Shown in pieces: positions 9,013-18,138 of a DNA stretch of 64,000 nt. Origin of the DNA: Collinsella ureilytica. GTDB taxonomy: Bacteria; Actinomycetota; Coriobacteriia; Coriobacteriales; Coriobacteriaceae. The notes beneath the pieces are model-generated. The model ran no database searches. It was not told the DNA's origin and saw only the letters and a list, made by a program, of their open reading frames with translations. The stretch spans positions 39,587-103,586 of the forward strand of contig NZ_JAIMFO010000009.1 of NCBI RefSeq assembly GCF_019795105.1. Direction: 5' to 3'. The translations under genes were made by a program, and so were the position numbers. Positions within the stretch are counted from its first letter, which is position 1, and each line of letters begins with the position of its first letter.

Positions 9013-10057
9013 CGGCTTTTCCTTTCCTCTACTGTGTCTTTCCAAATTGATTGAGCAACAGCAAGTGGAGTGCTTGCTGAAACTGTCGTTCCGGATCGGT
9101 CTTTCAAAGGCGAAATGTCACCGTTAATACGAACCAACCAAACTGATTTCCCGCTGGTACACCCTTTGATGAAGGTTGGTGTAGGTGACTTTGCTGGTTC
9201 GTCTGTTGTCAAAAACCAAGCAAGCCCTCTGGGATCTGAGAACCAGCGAATGAGCTGTAGTGCGAAGTGTGGAGAGCTGTTTTCGAGGCGATAGAGGCGT
9301 ACATAGTGCTCGTAGGCTTCAATGATTCTATCGGCAGAAATACCGCGTTTGATAACCTCTTTAACGCTTCTCGTGTCTGTTTTCGCATGCCGGCTTTTAC
9401 CGGCTTTAAGGACAGATCACAAAGCTTTTCGAATGATTTTTGATCAGATTCACTCAATCCATCGTCATCATCAGTCTCAGCCTCAGAGCGCTCGCTGCCT
9501 TGAGTATCCGGTGAAGGTGGTAGCGAGGACGGGTAGCGAGCGCTCTGAGGCTGGGGATGAGTGATTGATTGATTACGTAATTAATTCTCTTTAGTATTTA
9601 ATTGTGTCGGATTTACCAGATCTGGTTTATCCATATCTGGATTTTCAGGATGTGGAGCGTTACCTGCGGTTTCTTCATCTGTGTCCTGAGAGGGCACTGC
9701 TGCGGGGCGCTGAGGCTGCGGGCAATCAAAAAAGGTGTAAATTGTCCTGCCGAGGTGTCCGGCAGACCCTCGCTCGCGCTCACGGATAAGATAGCCGCAA
9801 AGCTCGAGTTCTTTCAGGATTTTATAAAGAGCATCGCGTCCTTGTCCGGGATGCGGTGTAAGATTTCCGGATTCATCTTCAGGATTGATGATTTTCAGAA
9901 GGCCTGCAATAGAGTAGTCCCACTCGTCAGGAAGGGATAAGACGGTACAGAGGAGGCCTCGAGCCCTCAAAGAGAGACTGCGATCATGGAGTATATCGTT
10001 GTAGATGATGGTGAATGTGCGTGGACGTTGCCTGACACGTACCTCTTGAAATCCCAT
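9009..10057 (-). pseudogene. Conjugative-element replication-like HTH protein, interrupted
   Basis: The intact first part (stop at 9581) begins at ATG 10057, with AAGGGG five bases upstream, and has a winged-helix start (IIYNDILHDRSLSLRARGLL, LPDEWDYSIAGLLK) typical of helix-turn-helix replication/accessory proteins of conjugative elements. An in-frame TAA at 9581-9583 ends it. The same frame then continues open (RNQSITHP to SFEKLCDLS), and after a frameshift around 9370-9420 the homologous C-terminus proceeds (VIKRGISADRIIEAYEHYV, FALQLIRWFSDPRGLAWF) to a stop at 9009. One nonsense codon plus one frameshift make it a pseudogene. It is part of a fragment wedged between two surface-protein remnants. 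Confidence 0.65.
9478..9553. repeat. Perfect 19-bp inverted repeat, 38-base loop
   Basis: Arms 9478-9496 and 9535-9553 are exact reverse complements (CAGCCTCAGAGCGCTCGCT and its complement). It lies inside the degraded conjugative-element gene. Confidence 0.85.
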
Positions 10058-10063
10058 GGCCAC

Positions 10064-10639
10064 CCCTTCTCAAGGGTGGAGCGATTCGAGTTACAATCCG
10101 CAGTAGAAAAGGGTATCTTAAAGGCGGGCAAGCACAGCTATACCGTTGCCACCGAAGGTGTGCCTAGCTCAAGCTTTACCATCACGAATACCCTCGTGAA
10201 TCCCACACGTGAGCTTTTAGGCTCAATCGTTTGGGACGATGCGGATAACAAAGACAAGATCCGTCCTGACTCCGTTCAGATGAGGCTGGTAAGAAACGGT
10301 GTTCCAACCGATCAGATCAAAACGATCACCTCTCAAGACCCACGTGCCTTCTCATTCAAAGACCTTCCAACCTTTGATGATCATGGTGAAACGATCATCT
10401 GGAGCATAGAGAGCCTCACCGCCCCTCAAGGCTATGAGGTTAGGGTAAGCGGAGATATGGAGTCTGGCTTTACCATTGTCTATCGCCATGAGCCAGCTCG
10501 TAAGAAGAAGCGCCGCCTCCGCTGGATACTGCCTAAGACCGGAGACACAGTGGCTCTCGGCGGTATTCTCTCTTCAGCCGCTGCACTCTCGGTATTTGCA
10601 GCAGCCCTGCATCGTCGCCGCAAGCACGGCAGAAAGTAG
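10064..10639 (+). pseudogene. C-terminal remnant of a Cna-B/LPKTG sortase-anchored adhesin or pilin
   Basis: The open frame extends left to 9986, but those first codons are antisense to the conjugative-element gene. Recognisable adhesin sequence starts at about SAVEKGILKAGKHSYTV. There is the end of one Cna-B domain (SSSFTITNTL), one complete Cna-B domain (GSIVWDDADNKDKIRPDS to GFTIVYRHEP), then LPKTGD, a hydrophobic stretch and RRRKHGRK, a complete sortase signal. There is no signal peptide or N-terminal domain, so it cannot be secreted as it stands. Followed by a good intrinsic terminator. The 5' part was probably lost when the conjugative-element fragment joined. Confidence 0.75.
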
Positions 10640-10727
10640 GGCACAGCACGCAGAAATCTTTTCGGATAGATAGGACGGGCACATCACGATAGCAGCGTGA
10701 TTCCTCACCAGTTCTGCGGTATGAATG

Positions 10728-10761
10728 AGCCGGGTATTCCTCAGCGGAGTACCCGGCTTTT
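10728..10761 (+). terminator. Intrinsic terminator after the LPKTG remnant
   Basis: AGCCGGGTA (10728-10736) pairs with TACCCGGCT (10750-10758), followed by TTTTGCT. Confidence 0.7.
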
Positions 10762-10872
10762 GCTGTGCGCACGTGTTTGAACGAGAGATCTGTTAGAGAC
10801 CCTGGTATATGAAGGTGACCGGAGGACGCACCTCCGTGTCCTTCAGCTGCGAGCTAGCGTATAGGTATGCGC

Positions 10873-12594
10873 TTATGCTTGGCGATACGTTTCCATGAAG
10901 TCGGCCAGATCTTCCATGCATTCGGTGAGTACACGACGTCTCGGCAGATAGACCACGCGGAAATGGTCGGGCTTATGCCAGTTAAAGCCCTTGCCTGGAA
11001 CAATAAGAATATGCTTTTCATGCAAGAGATCGAGGGCAAATTGCTCGTCATCGGTGATGTTAAACCGCTTGACATCAATCTTTGGGAAGATATAAAAGGC
11101 AGCCTTTGGCTTTACTGCCGAGATGCCAGGAATTTGATTCAGTGCTTCGTATACGAGGTCTCGCTGGTCATGCACGCGTCCACCGGGCACGATATAGCGC
11201 TGCACGCTTTGATAGCCTCCAAGCGCCGTTTGAACAATGGCTTGAGCGGGAACATTGGAACAAAGCCGCATGTTCGCGAGCATATGAATGCCTTCGATGA
11301 GGTCTTTTGCACAACGCTTATTGCCAGAAAGTACCATCCAACCAATGCGGTAGCCAGCAATCATATGGCTTTTTGAAAGGCCAGAAAAGGTAATGCAAAA
11401 GAGATCCGGTGCCATGCTTGCAATGGAGGTGTGCTCAAAGCCATCCATAATGAGGCGATCATAGATCTCGTCAGACAAAATCATGAGCTGGTGCTCACGG
11501 GCAATCTCAACAATTTCAGCCAACACCTCACGCGGGTATAAGGCTCCCGTTGGATTATTGGGATTGATAAGAACAATCGCCTTTGTGCGCGGGCTAATCT
11601 TTGAGCGAATATCGTCCAGATCAGGATTCCACTCGGCTTGCTCGTCGCAAATATAGTGCACCGGAGTGCCTCCGGCTAAGGTGGCGCATGCCGTCCAAAG
11701 GGGATAGTCAGGGCTTGGGATTAAGATCTCATCTCCGTTATCTAAGATTGCCTGCATGCAGAGGTTGATGAGTTCAGAAACGCCGTTTCCGGTATAGATA
11801 TCCTCCATGGTTACGTTGGGCAGATTTCTGATTTGGCAGTACTGCATGATGGCCTTCCGCGCAGAAAAGAGACCACGCGAGTCTGAATATCCCTCACCGT
11901 CGGGGAGTTGTTGGCGCATGTCATGGACAACTTCATCGGGAGCACGAAAGCCGAAGGGTGCCGGGTTGCCAATATTGAGCTTGAGGATACGCATTCCTTC
12001 AGATTCCATGCGCGCAGCCTCATCAACAACCGGGCCTCTGACGTCATACAACACATTATTCAGCTTGGATGATTTCTTGAAGTGACGCATGACGGGAGTC
12101 CTTTCGCTGGTGGGTACCTGTTGAGTTGCAACGTGTTTTTCAGCATGTGCAGTTGATGCGGTGAGTTTGGAAGCGGAGTCGAACGTATCAGCCGATGTGG
12201 GCTCTGAGGTTTGGGTGGCTGTTGACACAGGCACAGCATCTGTAGAAGGGACGTCTTGGCCTGGGTGTACTGCACCTGATGCGTTTGAGGGCATCCTACG
12301 AGCTGCGTTAGGCGTCGATGGTCTTTCTGCATACTGGTTGCTGCTCATAGGTAGCGCTTGCGGTGCCTCGGGGAGCTTGCCCCAGGCAAGCCAGTCAGCA
12401 TGTACGCCAAGCAAGGATGCAAGTAGCTCAAGTGAGTCTTGACGAGGTAGGGTTCTACCATTGACATACTGGCTCAGCTGGCTTTTCCCCAAACGCGCTC
12501 CACGCTTTTGAGCGGCGCGTATGAGATCAGTCTGCCGAATGCCACGGTCATCCATGACGTTGCGCAAACGCTTGGCAAAGTTATCTCTTCCCAC
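10873..12594 (-). CDS. XRE helix-turn-helix fused to AlaA-type alanine aminotransferase
   Basis: 573 residues. Residues 5-66 are an XRE-family HTH (QTDLIRAAQKRGARLGKSQL, SQYVNGRTLP). A Ser/Thr/Ala-rich linker covers about 75-168. From MRHFKKSSKLNNVLYDVRGP on, the protein matches PLP-dependent AlaA (pyruvate/glutamate transaminase) along its length: NIGNPAPFGF, YTGNGVSELI, INPNNPTGALYP, the PLP lysine in SGLSKSHMIAGYR near residue 407, and ANMRLCSNVPAQ. Start is GTG 12594 with AGGAGG five bases upstream. The fusion suggests a transcription factor that senses or is controlled by amino-acid status. Clustered AGTTCA motifs in its own promoter suggest autoregulation. Confidence 0.9.
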   Translation of the reverse strand: MGRDNFAKRLRNVMDDRGIRQTDLIRAAQKRGARLGKSQLSQYVNGRTLPRQDSLELLASLLGVHADWLAWGKLPEAPQALPMSSNQYAERPSTPNAARRMPSNASGAVHPGQDVPSTDAVPVSTATQTSEPTSADTFDSASKLTASTAHAEKHVATQQVPTSERTPVMRHFKKSSKLNNVLYDVRGPVVDEAARMESEGMRILKLNIGNPAPFGFRAPDEVVHDMRQQLPDGEGYSDSRGLFSARKAIMQYCQIRNLPNVTMEDIYTGNGVSELINLCMQAILDNGDEILIPSPDYPLWTACATLAGGTPVHYICDEQAEWNPDLDDIRSKISPRTKAIVLINPNNPTGALYPREVLAEIVEIAREHQLMILSDEIYDRLIMDGFEHTSIASMAPDLFCITFSGLSKSHMIAGYRIGWMVLSGNKRCAKDLIEGIHMLANMRLCSNVPAQAIVQTALGGYQSVQRYIVPGGRVHDQRDLVYEALNQIPGISAVKPKAAFYIFPKIDVKRFNITDDEQFALDLLHEKHILIVPGKGFNWHKPDHFRVVYLPRRRVLTECMEDLADFMETYRQA

Positions 12595-12605
12595 GAACCC
12601 TCCTT

Positions 12606-12675
12606 AAGTTCAAAATAAGTTCAAAGTTCAATAAGGGGAGCATAGCATAGATTAAATTGAACTTAATCTGAACTT
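12606..12675. promoter_or_regulatory. Operator array and promoter of the HTH-AlaA gene
   Basis: Three direct AAGTTCAA-type boxes (12606, 12617, 12625) are followed by two in opposite orientation (TTGAACTT 12657-12664, TGAACTT 12669-12675). A minus-strand promoter TTCAGA-N17-TATGCT overlaps the second group. The position is that of an autoregulatory operator. The remaining 12676-13081 sequence up to the RGG-protein gene shows no other recognisable element beyond a weak rightward promoter (TTGAGT / TACACT near 12933-12960). Confidence 0.6.
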
Positions 12676-13081
12676 TTATGAAATATGCTGAGCGGTGAGC
12701 GTCTCGGCCTGGAGAACTGCTCGACCAGGGGTGGCCTGGCATGTGGAGTGCGCGTCAGGAGGGGGCAGGCTCTAGTTCATGTGCGTCCTCCTGCTGCTAG
12801 ACGAAGCCCTCGATCGCCTGGTACATAAAAGGCAGGATCGTGGTACACGCATGAACTCAGCTTCACAGCTCTTCTGAGATTGCAGACATCTGTGCTCGCG
12901 GGGTTTTCGTGTGTATGGGACTTTGCCCTGCTTGAGTGGCATGCATCCTGCCTACACTAGATAGGTCGCTGGGATGCCCCGGGAGGGGATAGGTGGGATG
13001 ACATGGATGATCATTGAAGTTCCCAGCAAGAAGCGCGGGAGCGCTTGGGTGAGCGCCGAGTTGGCGCAGAAGGAGGACGAG

Positions 13082-14083
13082 ATGTCCGAGTATGAGAAAA
13101 CATTGGTAGAGGGTAGCGAGTATGAGGAGGCACCTGCATCAGAAGGTGTGGTGGAGCAGTCCGATGCTGTGGCAGAGATTGAGGCGAGCACGGTGGTGGC
13201 TGGAGCCTCAGATGAGAAAGCTTCTTCAGATTTTCGCGAAGCAACAGATATCGAGCCACTACCTTCCCAGCAACAGTTGAATGATGAACTGATCAGCCGT
13301 ATCAAGCGCGCAGAAAATCTTTTGTTCCGTCGTCGTATTGCGCTTGAGCGTGCTGCTGAGGAGCAGGCAGGTAGGGTCAATGAGTTGACTCGTGCAATTA
13401 AGCTTCTCGATTTAAAGCCCAAGATGGAGCAGAAGGAGATGGCTGATCTTTTGGGCATGCGCCTGCGTGAGCTGGATGCCCTACTTGCCCAGGCCGAGCA
13501 GGCAGATTTGGTGGGTCGTATCGAGCCTTCGGAGCCCGATATGCGAAAGGTTGTTGTTTTCGCATCTGAGGATGCCGAGGATCGCGCAAGCGAGATTGTT
13601 AAAAAAGATGAACCGCTGGTACCAGGTCTTTCCGCTGAGGATCTTCAAGCTTTGTTCGATCAGCTTGATAAGGTTGTAAATCCCCTTGTTGAGCTGGGTC
13701 TTGAAGAGGATCGCGGCCGAGGAGATCGGGATGATCGTCGCGGTGGTCGTGGTGGCCGCCGTGAGGATGGCGACCGTAGTCACGGCAAGTTCGGGGCACC
13801 TCGCATGGGCTTTGGCGGCTCGCGCGGTGGTCACTCAGATCGTGGCGGCCGTGGCGGCTTTGGTGGACGCAGCCGTGATGATCGCGGTGGACGCGGTGGC
13901 TTCGGCGGACGTGGCCGGGATGACCGTGGGAGCCGTGGTGGCTTTGGTGATCGTGATCGCGGAGGTCGTGGAGGCTTTGGCGGTCGGGGTCGCGATGATC
14001 GTGGCGGTCGCGGCGGCTTTGGCGGGCGCGGTCGTGATGACCGTGGCAGCCGTGGCGGTTTTGGTGGACGTGATCGTTACTAA
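13082..14083 (+). CDS. Winged-helix-like protein with RGG/RGGFGG repeat tail
   Basis: 333 residues, starting at ATG 13082 with AAGGAGG five bases upstream; an in-frame extension to 12974 lacks a ribosome site. Acidic N-terminus (about 1-60), then a helical region and a putative MarR-like winged helix (KMEQKEMADLLGMRLRELDA, LVGRIEPSEPDMRKVVVFAS, about 110-175), a helical segment (LSAEDLQALFDQLDKVV), and from ~210 to the end an Arg/Gly/Asp tail built of near-repeats such as RGGFGGRGRDDRG. RGG tails bind RNA and promote condensates in other proteins; the role here is inferred, not shown. Followed by a strong terminator. Confidence 0.75.
   Translation: MSEYEKTLVEGSEYEEAPASEGVVEQSDAVAEIEASTVVAGASDEKASSDFREATDIEPLPSQQQLNDELISRIKRAENLLFRRRIALERAAEEQAGRVNELTRAIKLLDLKPKMEQKEMADLLGMRLRELDALLAQAEQADLVGRIEPSEPDMRKVVVFASEDAEDRASEIVKKDEPLVPGLSAEDLQALFDQLDKVVNPLVELGLEEDRGRGDRDDRRGGRGGRREDGDRSHGKFGAPRMGFGGSRGGHSDRGGRGGFGGRSRDDRGGRGGFGGRGRDDRGSRGGFGDRDRGGRGGFGGRGRDDRGGRGGFGGRGRDDRGSRGGFGGRDRY
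13780..14080 (+). repeat. Coding repeat tract, RGGFGG-type units
   Basis: DNA units of about 42 bases encoding DRGGRGGFGGRGRD variants are repeated at least five times with silent and missense drift. That indicates repeat expansion followed by divergence. Confidence 0.75.
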
Positions 14084-14139
14084 CTCGCGTCTCGCTCGCT
14101 CTGCATATAGATAGAGCCCTGTGGGTTCTGAATGAACCA

Positions 14140-14178
14140 CCTCCCATTTCTTGGACATCGAGAAGTGGGAGGTTTTCC
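14140..14178 (+). terminator. Intrinsic terminator after the RGG protein
   Basis: CCTCCCATTTCT (14140-14151) pairs with AGAAGTGGGAGG (14161-14172, one G-T pair), followed by TTTTCC. The next 340 bases to 14521 contain no gene or RNA that I can support. Confidence 0.75.
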
Positions 14179-14521
14179 TATTCAGGTAGATCTCAGGGCA
14201 AGCACGGCATCCTGTTCAGGGCGGTAGCGATCGGGCTTTCCATGGTAGTTCGCGCGCATCGTTTGTGTTCTCACCTGCTCCTTACATGCGAGTTAGCCTC
14301 TGTAGGGTGCACGGTTGGAGACCTTACGATACCTGGTCAAACGGCTGGAGTTCGCGTGGGCAATGAGCGCTCGACAGTTGCTTTGCCGTCAATTCCACTG
14401 GCAGCTATGCTAGAATTATTTAACGCAGGCGATCGGCGGTTCGCTCGGGCAATGGGAGCCCGGTATGCTACCTCCATCGTCTGCTTTTGTGTGCCGTGTT
14501 CGGCCGGGCACGAAGCGCAGC

Positions 14522-17176
14522 TTAGTCTTCTAGCAGGCTTTCAATATCACCGACACGGTAGTTGGAAAAAACCACCCCGTCGCTTTCTTGGGTAGCCTTC
14601 AGATCAACATCTGCCATGATGCCAAAATCACGGTCGCCTTCCACATCAGCAAAAATTTGATGAACGTGCCAGATACCTTTCTGTTCATCTGATTCATCAA
14701 GAGAGAAAAACGCTGTACTTCGTGCATCTGCATCGAGCAGGAGTTCTTCGTGCTCAGCAAAAAAGCTATCCAGCACCGACCTCCACCGAGCGATGCCAAA
14801 GCCCCAGTCTCGATCAAGTTCTCCGAGTTCTTCAAGCCGTTTTTGCGCTGCGAGGCGTACGCGTAAAAACAGAGCATTGCGTACCAGCAGGGTCAGACCG
14901 CGCCTATCTTGTACCACGGCATCAGCTGTGGGAGGTGCGATGGTGTCTGCAGGAGTGCCCAGGCGCGCCCATTCATCTACCAAGCTGGAGTCAACAGATC
15001 GCACAACAAGGCCAAGCCACGAGACAATCTCTTCAAGCCGCTCAGTTCTTCGCTCAACTGGCACCGTACGATCTAGGGCGCGATAGGCCTCAGTGAGGTA
15101 GCGCAAAAGAATGCCTTCAGCCCGCTCAACTTTATACAGGGCTATATAGCTTTTAAAGTCGCAGCCCGTCTCGAGCATGTCGCGCAAGACACTTTTTGGA
15201 GAGAGCTGATAGTCCCCAGCCCAGGGGACCTGTTCACAATATGTTGCATAGGCAGCGGAAAGCTCTTCTTCCATGGGGCGGGGATAGTTTATCTCTTCTA
15301 GACGCTCTATGCGCTCCTCATACTCAATACCATCTGCCTTCATTTCAGCCATAGCGGCATTTTTAGCTCGTTTCTCTTGGGCGCGCAGGATCTGCCGTGG
15401 ATCTTCAAGGGTTGCTTCCACAAAAGAAATGAGATCTAAATCATAGGATTCAGACTCAAGATCGAGGAGTTCTAAGGCGGCTAAGAGGAAGGGGGAGAGG
15501 GGCTGGTCGAGCGCAAAATCCTCTGGTAAGTCAATGGTGAGTGCATAGCTTGCCGGCTCAGGCGTAAGCGAGAAGGTCTCATGCTCATCCTCACCTTTAG
15601 AAGCCGCGCCGTCTAAAGGAGAGCCAGGTTCACACACCTCTGCAGCTTCTCGTACAACAACTCCGGCATCAATGAGGGTGGCAAAGATTTCTGCTGCACG
15701 AACCTTGAGGCGCGTCTTTTGCTCATCGGTTTGCAAGGAGCTATCAATAAGGGTGCAGATTCTGTTCCACGCATCTCCACCGCGCTCCACTAAGGACAAA
15801 ACCATTGAGTGTGTAATACGTAAGCGCGGTTTGAGCGTTTCGGGCTCTGCTTCAATGAGGCGGGTGAAAGTCTGCTCATCCCAGCCTACAAAGCCCTCAG
15901 GCGCTCGTTTGCGCTTGAGCCTGCGAAGTTTTTTGGGATCACCGTCTGCCTTGAGCTCAGCCTTATAATTCTCAATTTCATACGCTGGTGCTTCAGCAAT
16001 GACCATGCCTTCGGTATCAAAGCCCATACGTCCCGCGCGCCCGGCAATTTGGTGGAATTCACGGGAGCGTAGTCGACGTTGGCGATGCCCATCAAACTTG
16101 GTGAGCCCGGTGAGGAGAACCGTATGTATGGGCACATTAATACCGACGCCTAAGGTATCGGTGCCACAAATGACCGGGAGCAGTCCCTGCTGTGCGAGCT
16201 TTTCTACCAGTAAGCGATATCGTGGTAAGAGGCCAGCGTGGTGAAGACCTACTCCGACACCTAATAGATGCCGAAGGGTCTTGCCAAAGGCGGTAGTAAA
16301 GCGTTCGCCCTTCAGCGCATCTTTAATAGCCTCGCGCTGAGGCTTTTCTGATACTCCATAGCTTGCGAGCGCACGAGCGCTGGCAAGGGCAGCGTCTTGG
16401 GCAAAGTGCACGATATAAATTGGCGAGTCACCTTGGCGTAAGGCCAGCTCAACGGTGGCCTCAAGCCCGGTTTTCACATATTCAAATGAGAGTGGCACCG
16501 GTCGCGGTGCATCAATAACAAGCTCAACCTCTCGGTGCGTTTCGCGCGTAAGGGCAGCGGCAATGGCGGACATATCACCCAAGGTAGCGCTCATGAGCAT
16601 GAATTGAGCATGGGGCAAGGTGAGGAGAGGAACCTGCCAAGCCCAGCCACGATCAGGATCAGAGAAGAAGTGGAACTCATCCATCGCAACCGTACCTACA
16701 TCGGTTGCTTCACCTTCGCGCAATGCTTGGTTGGCGAGAATTTCTGCCGTACAACAAATTATGGGAGCACTTGAGTTGATCCGAGAATCTCCGGTGATCA
16801 TGCCAACGTTTTCTCGGCCAAAGATCTCTGCGAGTGCAAAGAACTTCTCTGAAACCAAGGCTTTAATGGGCGCGGTGTAGTAGCCCCTCATGCCTGATGC
16901 CATGGCTATAAAAAGCTGACCAATGGCAACGAGTGACTTTCCGGATCCGGTTGGTGTTCCCAAAATAACATGGGTACCGGATGCGAGGGCAAAGAGCGCC
17001 TCTTCTTGATGTGGCCAGAGCTCAATTGCTCGAGCCTCTACCCAGGCGAGAAAGCGCCCATAGGCCGCTTCTGCACTCAGCCAGGGTTCATTGGCCGAAC
17101 CATCCTCGTTTTCCCACCAACTAGGAGCGAGCTTACCAAGTGATCCATGTGCGAAGGGGTCTGTAATCTCTATCAT
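14522..17176 (-). CDS. DEAD/DEAH-box (Ski2-like) helicase with DUF3516 C-terminus
   Basis: 884 residues. RecA-like domain 1 carries Walker A LGTPTGSGKS (about residue 70), motif Ia YTAPIKALVSEKF, motif II AMDEFHFF (a DEFH box) and motif III MSATLGD. RecA-like domain 2 has GTDTLGVGINVPIHTVL and QIAGRAGRMGFD (motif VI). The remaining ~400 residues are the DUF3516-type region found in actinobacterial homologues of Ski2/Mtr4 RNA helicases. CAGGAG lies five bases before the ATG. It is last in a leftward operon behind the Trm9-like methyltransferase and TrmB, which points to RNA metabolism. Substrate unknown. Confidence 0.88.
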   Translation of the reverse strand: MIEITDPFAHGSLGKLAPSWWENEDGSANEPWLSAEAAYGRFLAWVEARAIELWPHQEEALFALASGTHVILGTPTGSGKSLVAIGQLFIAMASGMRGYYTAPIKALVSEKFFALAEIFGRENVGMITGDSRINSSAPIICCTAEILANQALREGEATDVGTVAMDEFHFFSDPDRGWAWQVPLLTLPHAQFMLMSATLGDMSAIAAALTRETHREVELVIDAPRPVPLSFEYVKTGLEATVELALRQGDSPIYIVHFAQDAALASARALASYGVSEKPQREAIKDALKGERFTTAFGKTLRHLLGVGVGLHHAGLLPRYRLLVEKLAQQGLLPVICGTDTLGVGINVPIHTVLLTGLTKFDGHRQRRLRSREFHQIAGRAGRMGFDTEGMVIAEAPAYEIENYKAELKADGDPKKLRRLKRKRAPEGFVGWDEQTFTRLIEAEPETLKPRLRITHSMVLSLVERGGDAWNRICTLIDSSLQTDEQKTRLKVRAAEIFATLIDAGVVVREAAEVCEPGSPLDGAASKGEDEHETFSLTPEPASYALTIDLPEDFALDQPLSPFLLAALELLDLESESYDLDLISFVEATLEDPRQILRAQEKRAKNAAMAEMKADGIEYEERIERLEEINYPRPMEEELSAAYATYCEQVPWAGDYQLSPKSVLRDMLETGCDFKSYIALYKVERAEGILLRYLTEAYRALDRTVPVERRTERLEEIVSWLGLVVRSVDSSLVDEWARLGTPADTIAPPTADAVVQDRRGLTLLVRNALFLRVRLAAQKRLEELGELDRDWGFGIARWRSVLDSFFAEHEELLLDADARSTAFFSLDESDEQKGIWHVHQIFADVEGDRDFGIMADVDLKATQESDGVVFSNYRVGDIESLLED

Positions 17177-17236
17177 GGTGGCTCCTGAGGATGAAGCGGC
17201 TAGGGTCGAGTGCTTTGCCTTCCTATCATAGCTATC

Positions 17237-18076
17237 TCAGTGGACAGACTCATGGGAGGCCTTGCGCCTTGCTGCTCGAGCGCGGCGATTTCGGAAGGTC
17301 TCTATTGCCCAGGACATACCATGAGGGATATAGGCACCCTCATAGAGGTCATCAGGTACATACTCAAAGAGGCTTTGAGGTACGGCGCGCGCCTGTTCAA
17401 TGGCTGCCGGATCGGGTTCTTTTTCAGGACGGGCAAGCAGGCCAAGTACTCGAGCACCTTGGGCGACGAGCTTGCGCTCATATTCACTCGCAGGCAGCTC
17501 TGGTCGATCACGGCGCAGATCGCTTGAGACCCACTCAAGGCTCATACCTGTGCCCTTGAGTTGGGTCAAGGTAAAGTCAAACAGTGGCTGGCTATCGGTG
17601 CGCATCAAAAGCGCAGCCCCTGGTGCCAAGAGGCTGCGATACTCAAGAAGACGATCGATTTGTACGACGCGAAGATGTGCCTGCTTTTTACGCGGGAAGG
17701 GCGTGGGAAACGAGATGGTAATTGAAGAGAGCTCATCGTCGGCAAAAATCTGGCAGAGTTGATCTGCCCGTGCAGGAACAACGATTGCGTTGGCAAGCTT
17801 TGCCTCTGTGATTGCTTGTGCTGCGTAGGCGATACAGATCGGCTCTGAGTCCACACCAATATGCAGGGTGTGCGGAGCCTGCCGCGCAGCTTCAACGAGT
17901 TGGAGACCTTTCCCACATCCGAGGTCAAGATGGACATCTTGAAAGGGCGTGGCTCCCGCCTGAGCTGACGCTTGAGCCCAGATACCTCGCCAGGTATGCG
18001 GATGCGTTTCTATGGCACGGCTATAGCGCTCAAGCCGTTCTTCTAAAACAAAGTTCTTTGGTGTACGGGCGTGCAC
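17237..18076 (-). CDS. trmB: tRNA (guanine-N7-)-methyltransferase TrmB
   Basis: 279 residues. SAM-dependent enzyme forming m7G46 in tRNA. It shows the SAM motif HLDLGCGKGLQLVEAARQ (about 48-65), GVDSEPICIAYAAQAI, the TrmB-specific SFPTPFPRKKQAHLRVVQ in place of the usual DPWPKKRH, and a C-terminal PASEYERKLVAQG matching the TSEYE motif. Start is GTG 18076 with GAAGGA six bases upstream. It lies 60 bases upstream of the helicase gene and 62 bases downstream of the Trm9-like gene on the same strand. Confidence 0.87.
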   Translation of the reverse strand: MHARTPKNFVLEERLERYSRAIETHPHTWRGIWAQASAQAGATPFQDVHLDLGCGKGLQLVEAARQAPHTLHIGVDSEPICIAYAAQAITEAKLANAIVVPARADQLCQIFADDELSSITISFPTPFPRKKQAHLRVVQIDRLLEYRSLLAPGAALLMRTDSQPLFDFTLTQLKGTGMSLEWVSSDLRRDRPELPASEYERKLVAQGARVLGLLARPEKEPDPAAIEQARAVPQSLFEYVPDDLYEGAYIPHGMSWAIETFRNRRARAARRKASHESVH

Positions 18077-18138
18077 AGGGCGTCCTTCATGAATCGGGCT
18101 GAAAAGTAAGCAGGCGCGTGGTCATTGTACGCTACTGA

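Noticed and set aside
10811-10844. Imperfect hairpin GGAGG-ACGCA-CCTCC after the AlaA stop as a terminator
   Set aside because: No T run on the minus strand and only a short perfect stem, so I did not list it.
12720-12960. Possible structural RNA (RNase P, 4.5S or tmRNA) in the gap before the RGG gene
   Set aside because: Conserved landmarks such as GAGGAAAGTCC were looked for and not found.
13599-14147. Leftward His/Arg-rich open frame opposite the RGG protein
   Set aside because: It is the complement of the Gly/Arg repeat, with no start signal.
14242-14595. 117-codon rightward frame before the DUF3516 helicase 3' end
   Set aside because: No ribosome site, runs into the helicase on the opposite strand, no recognisable domain.
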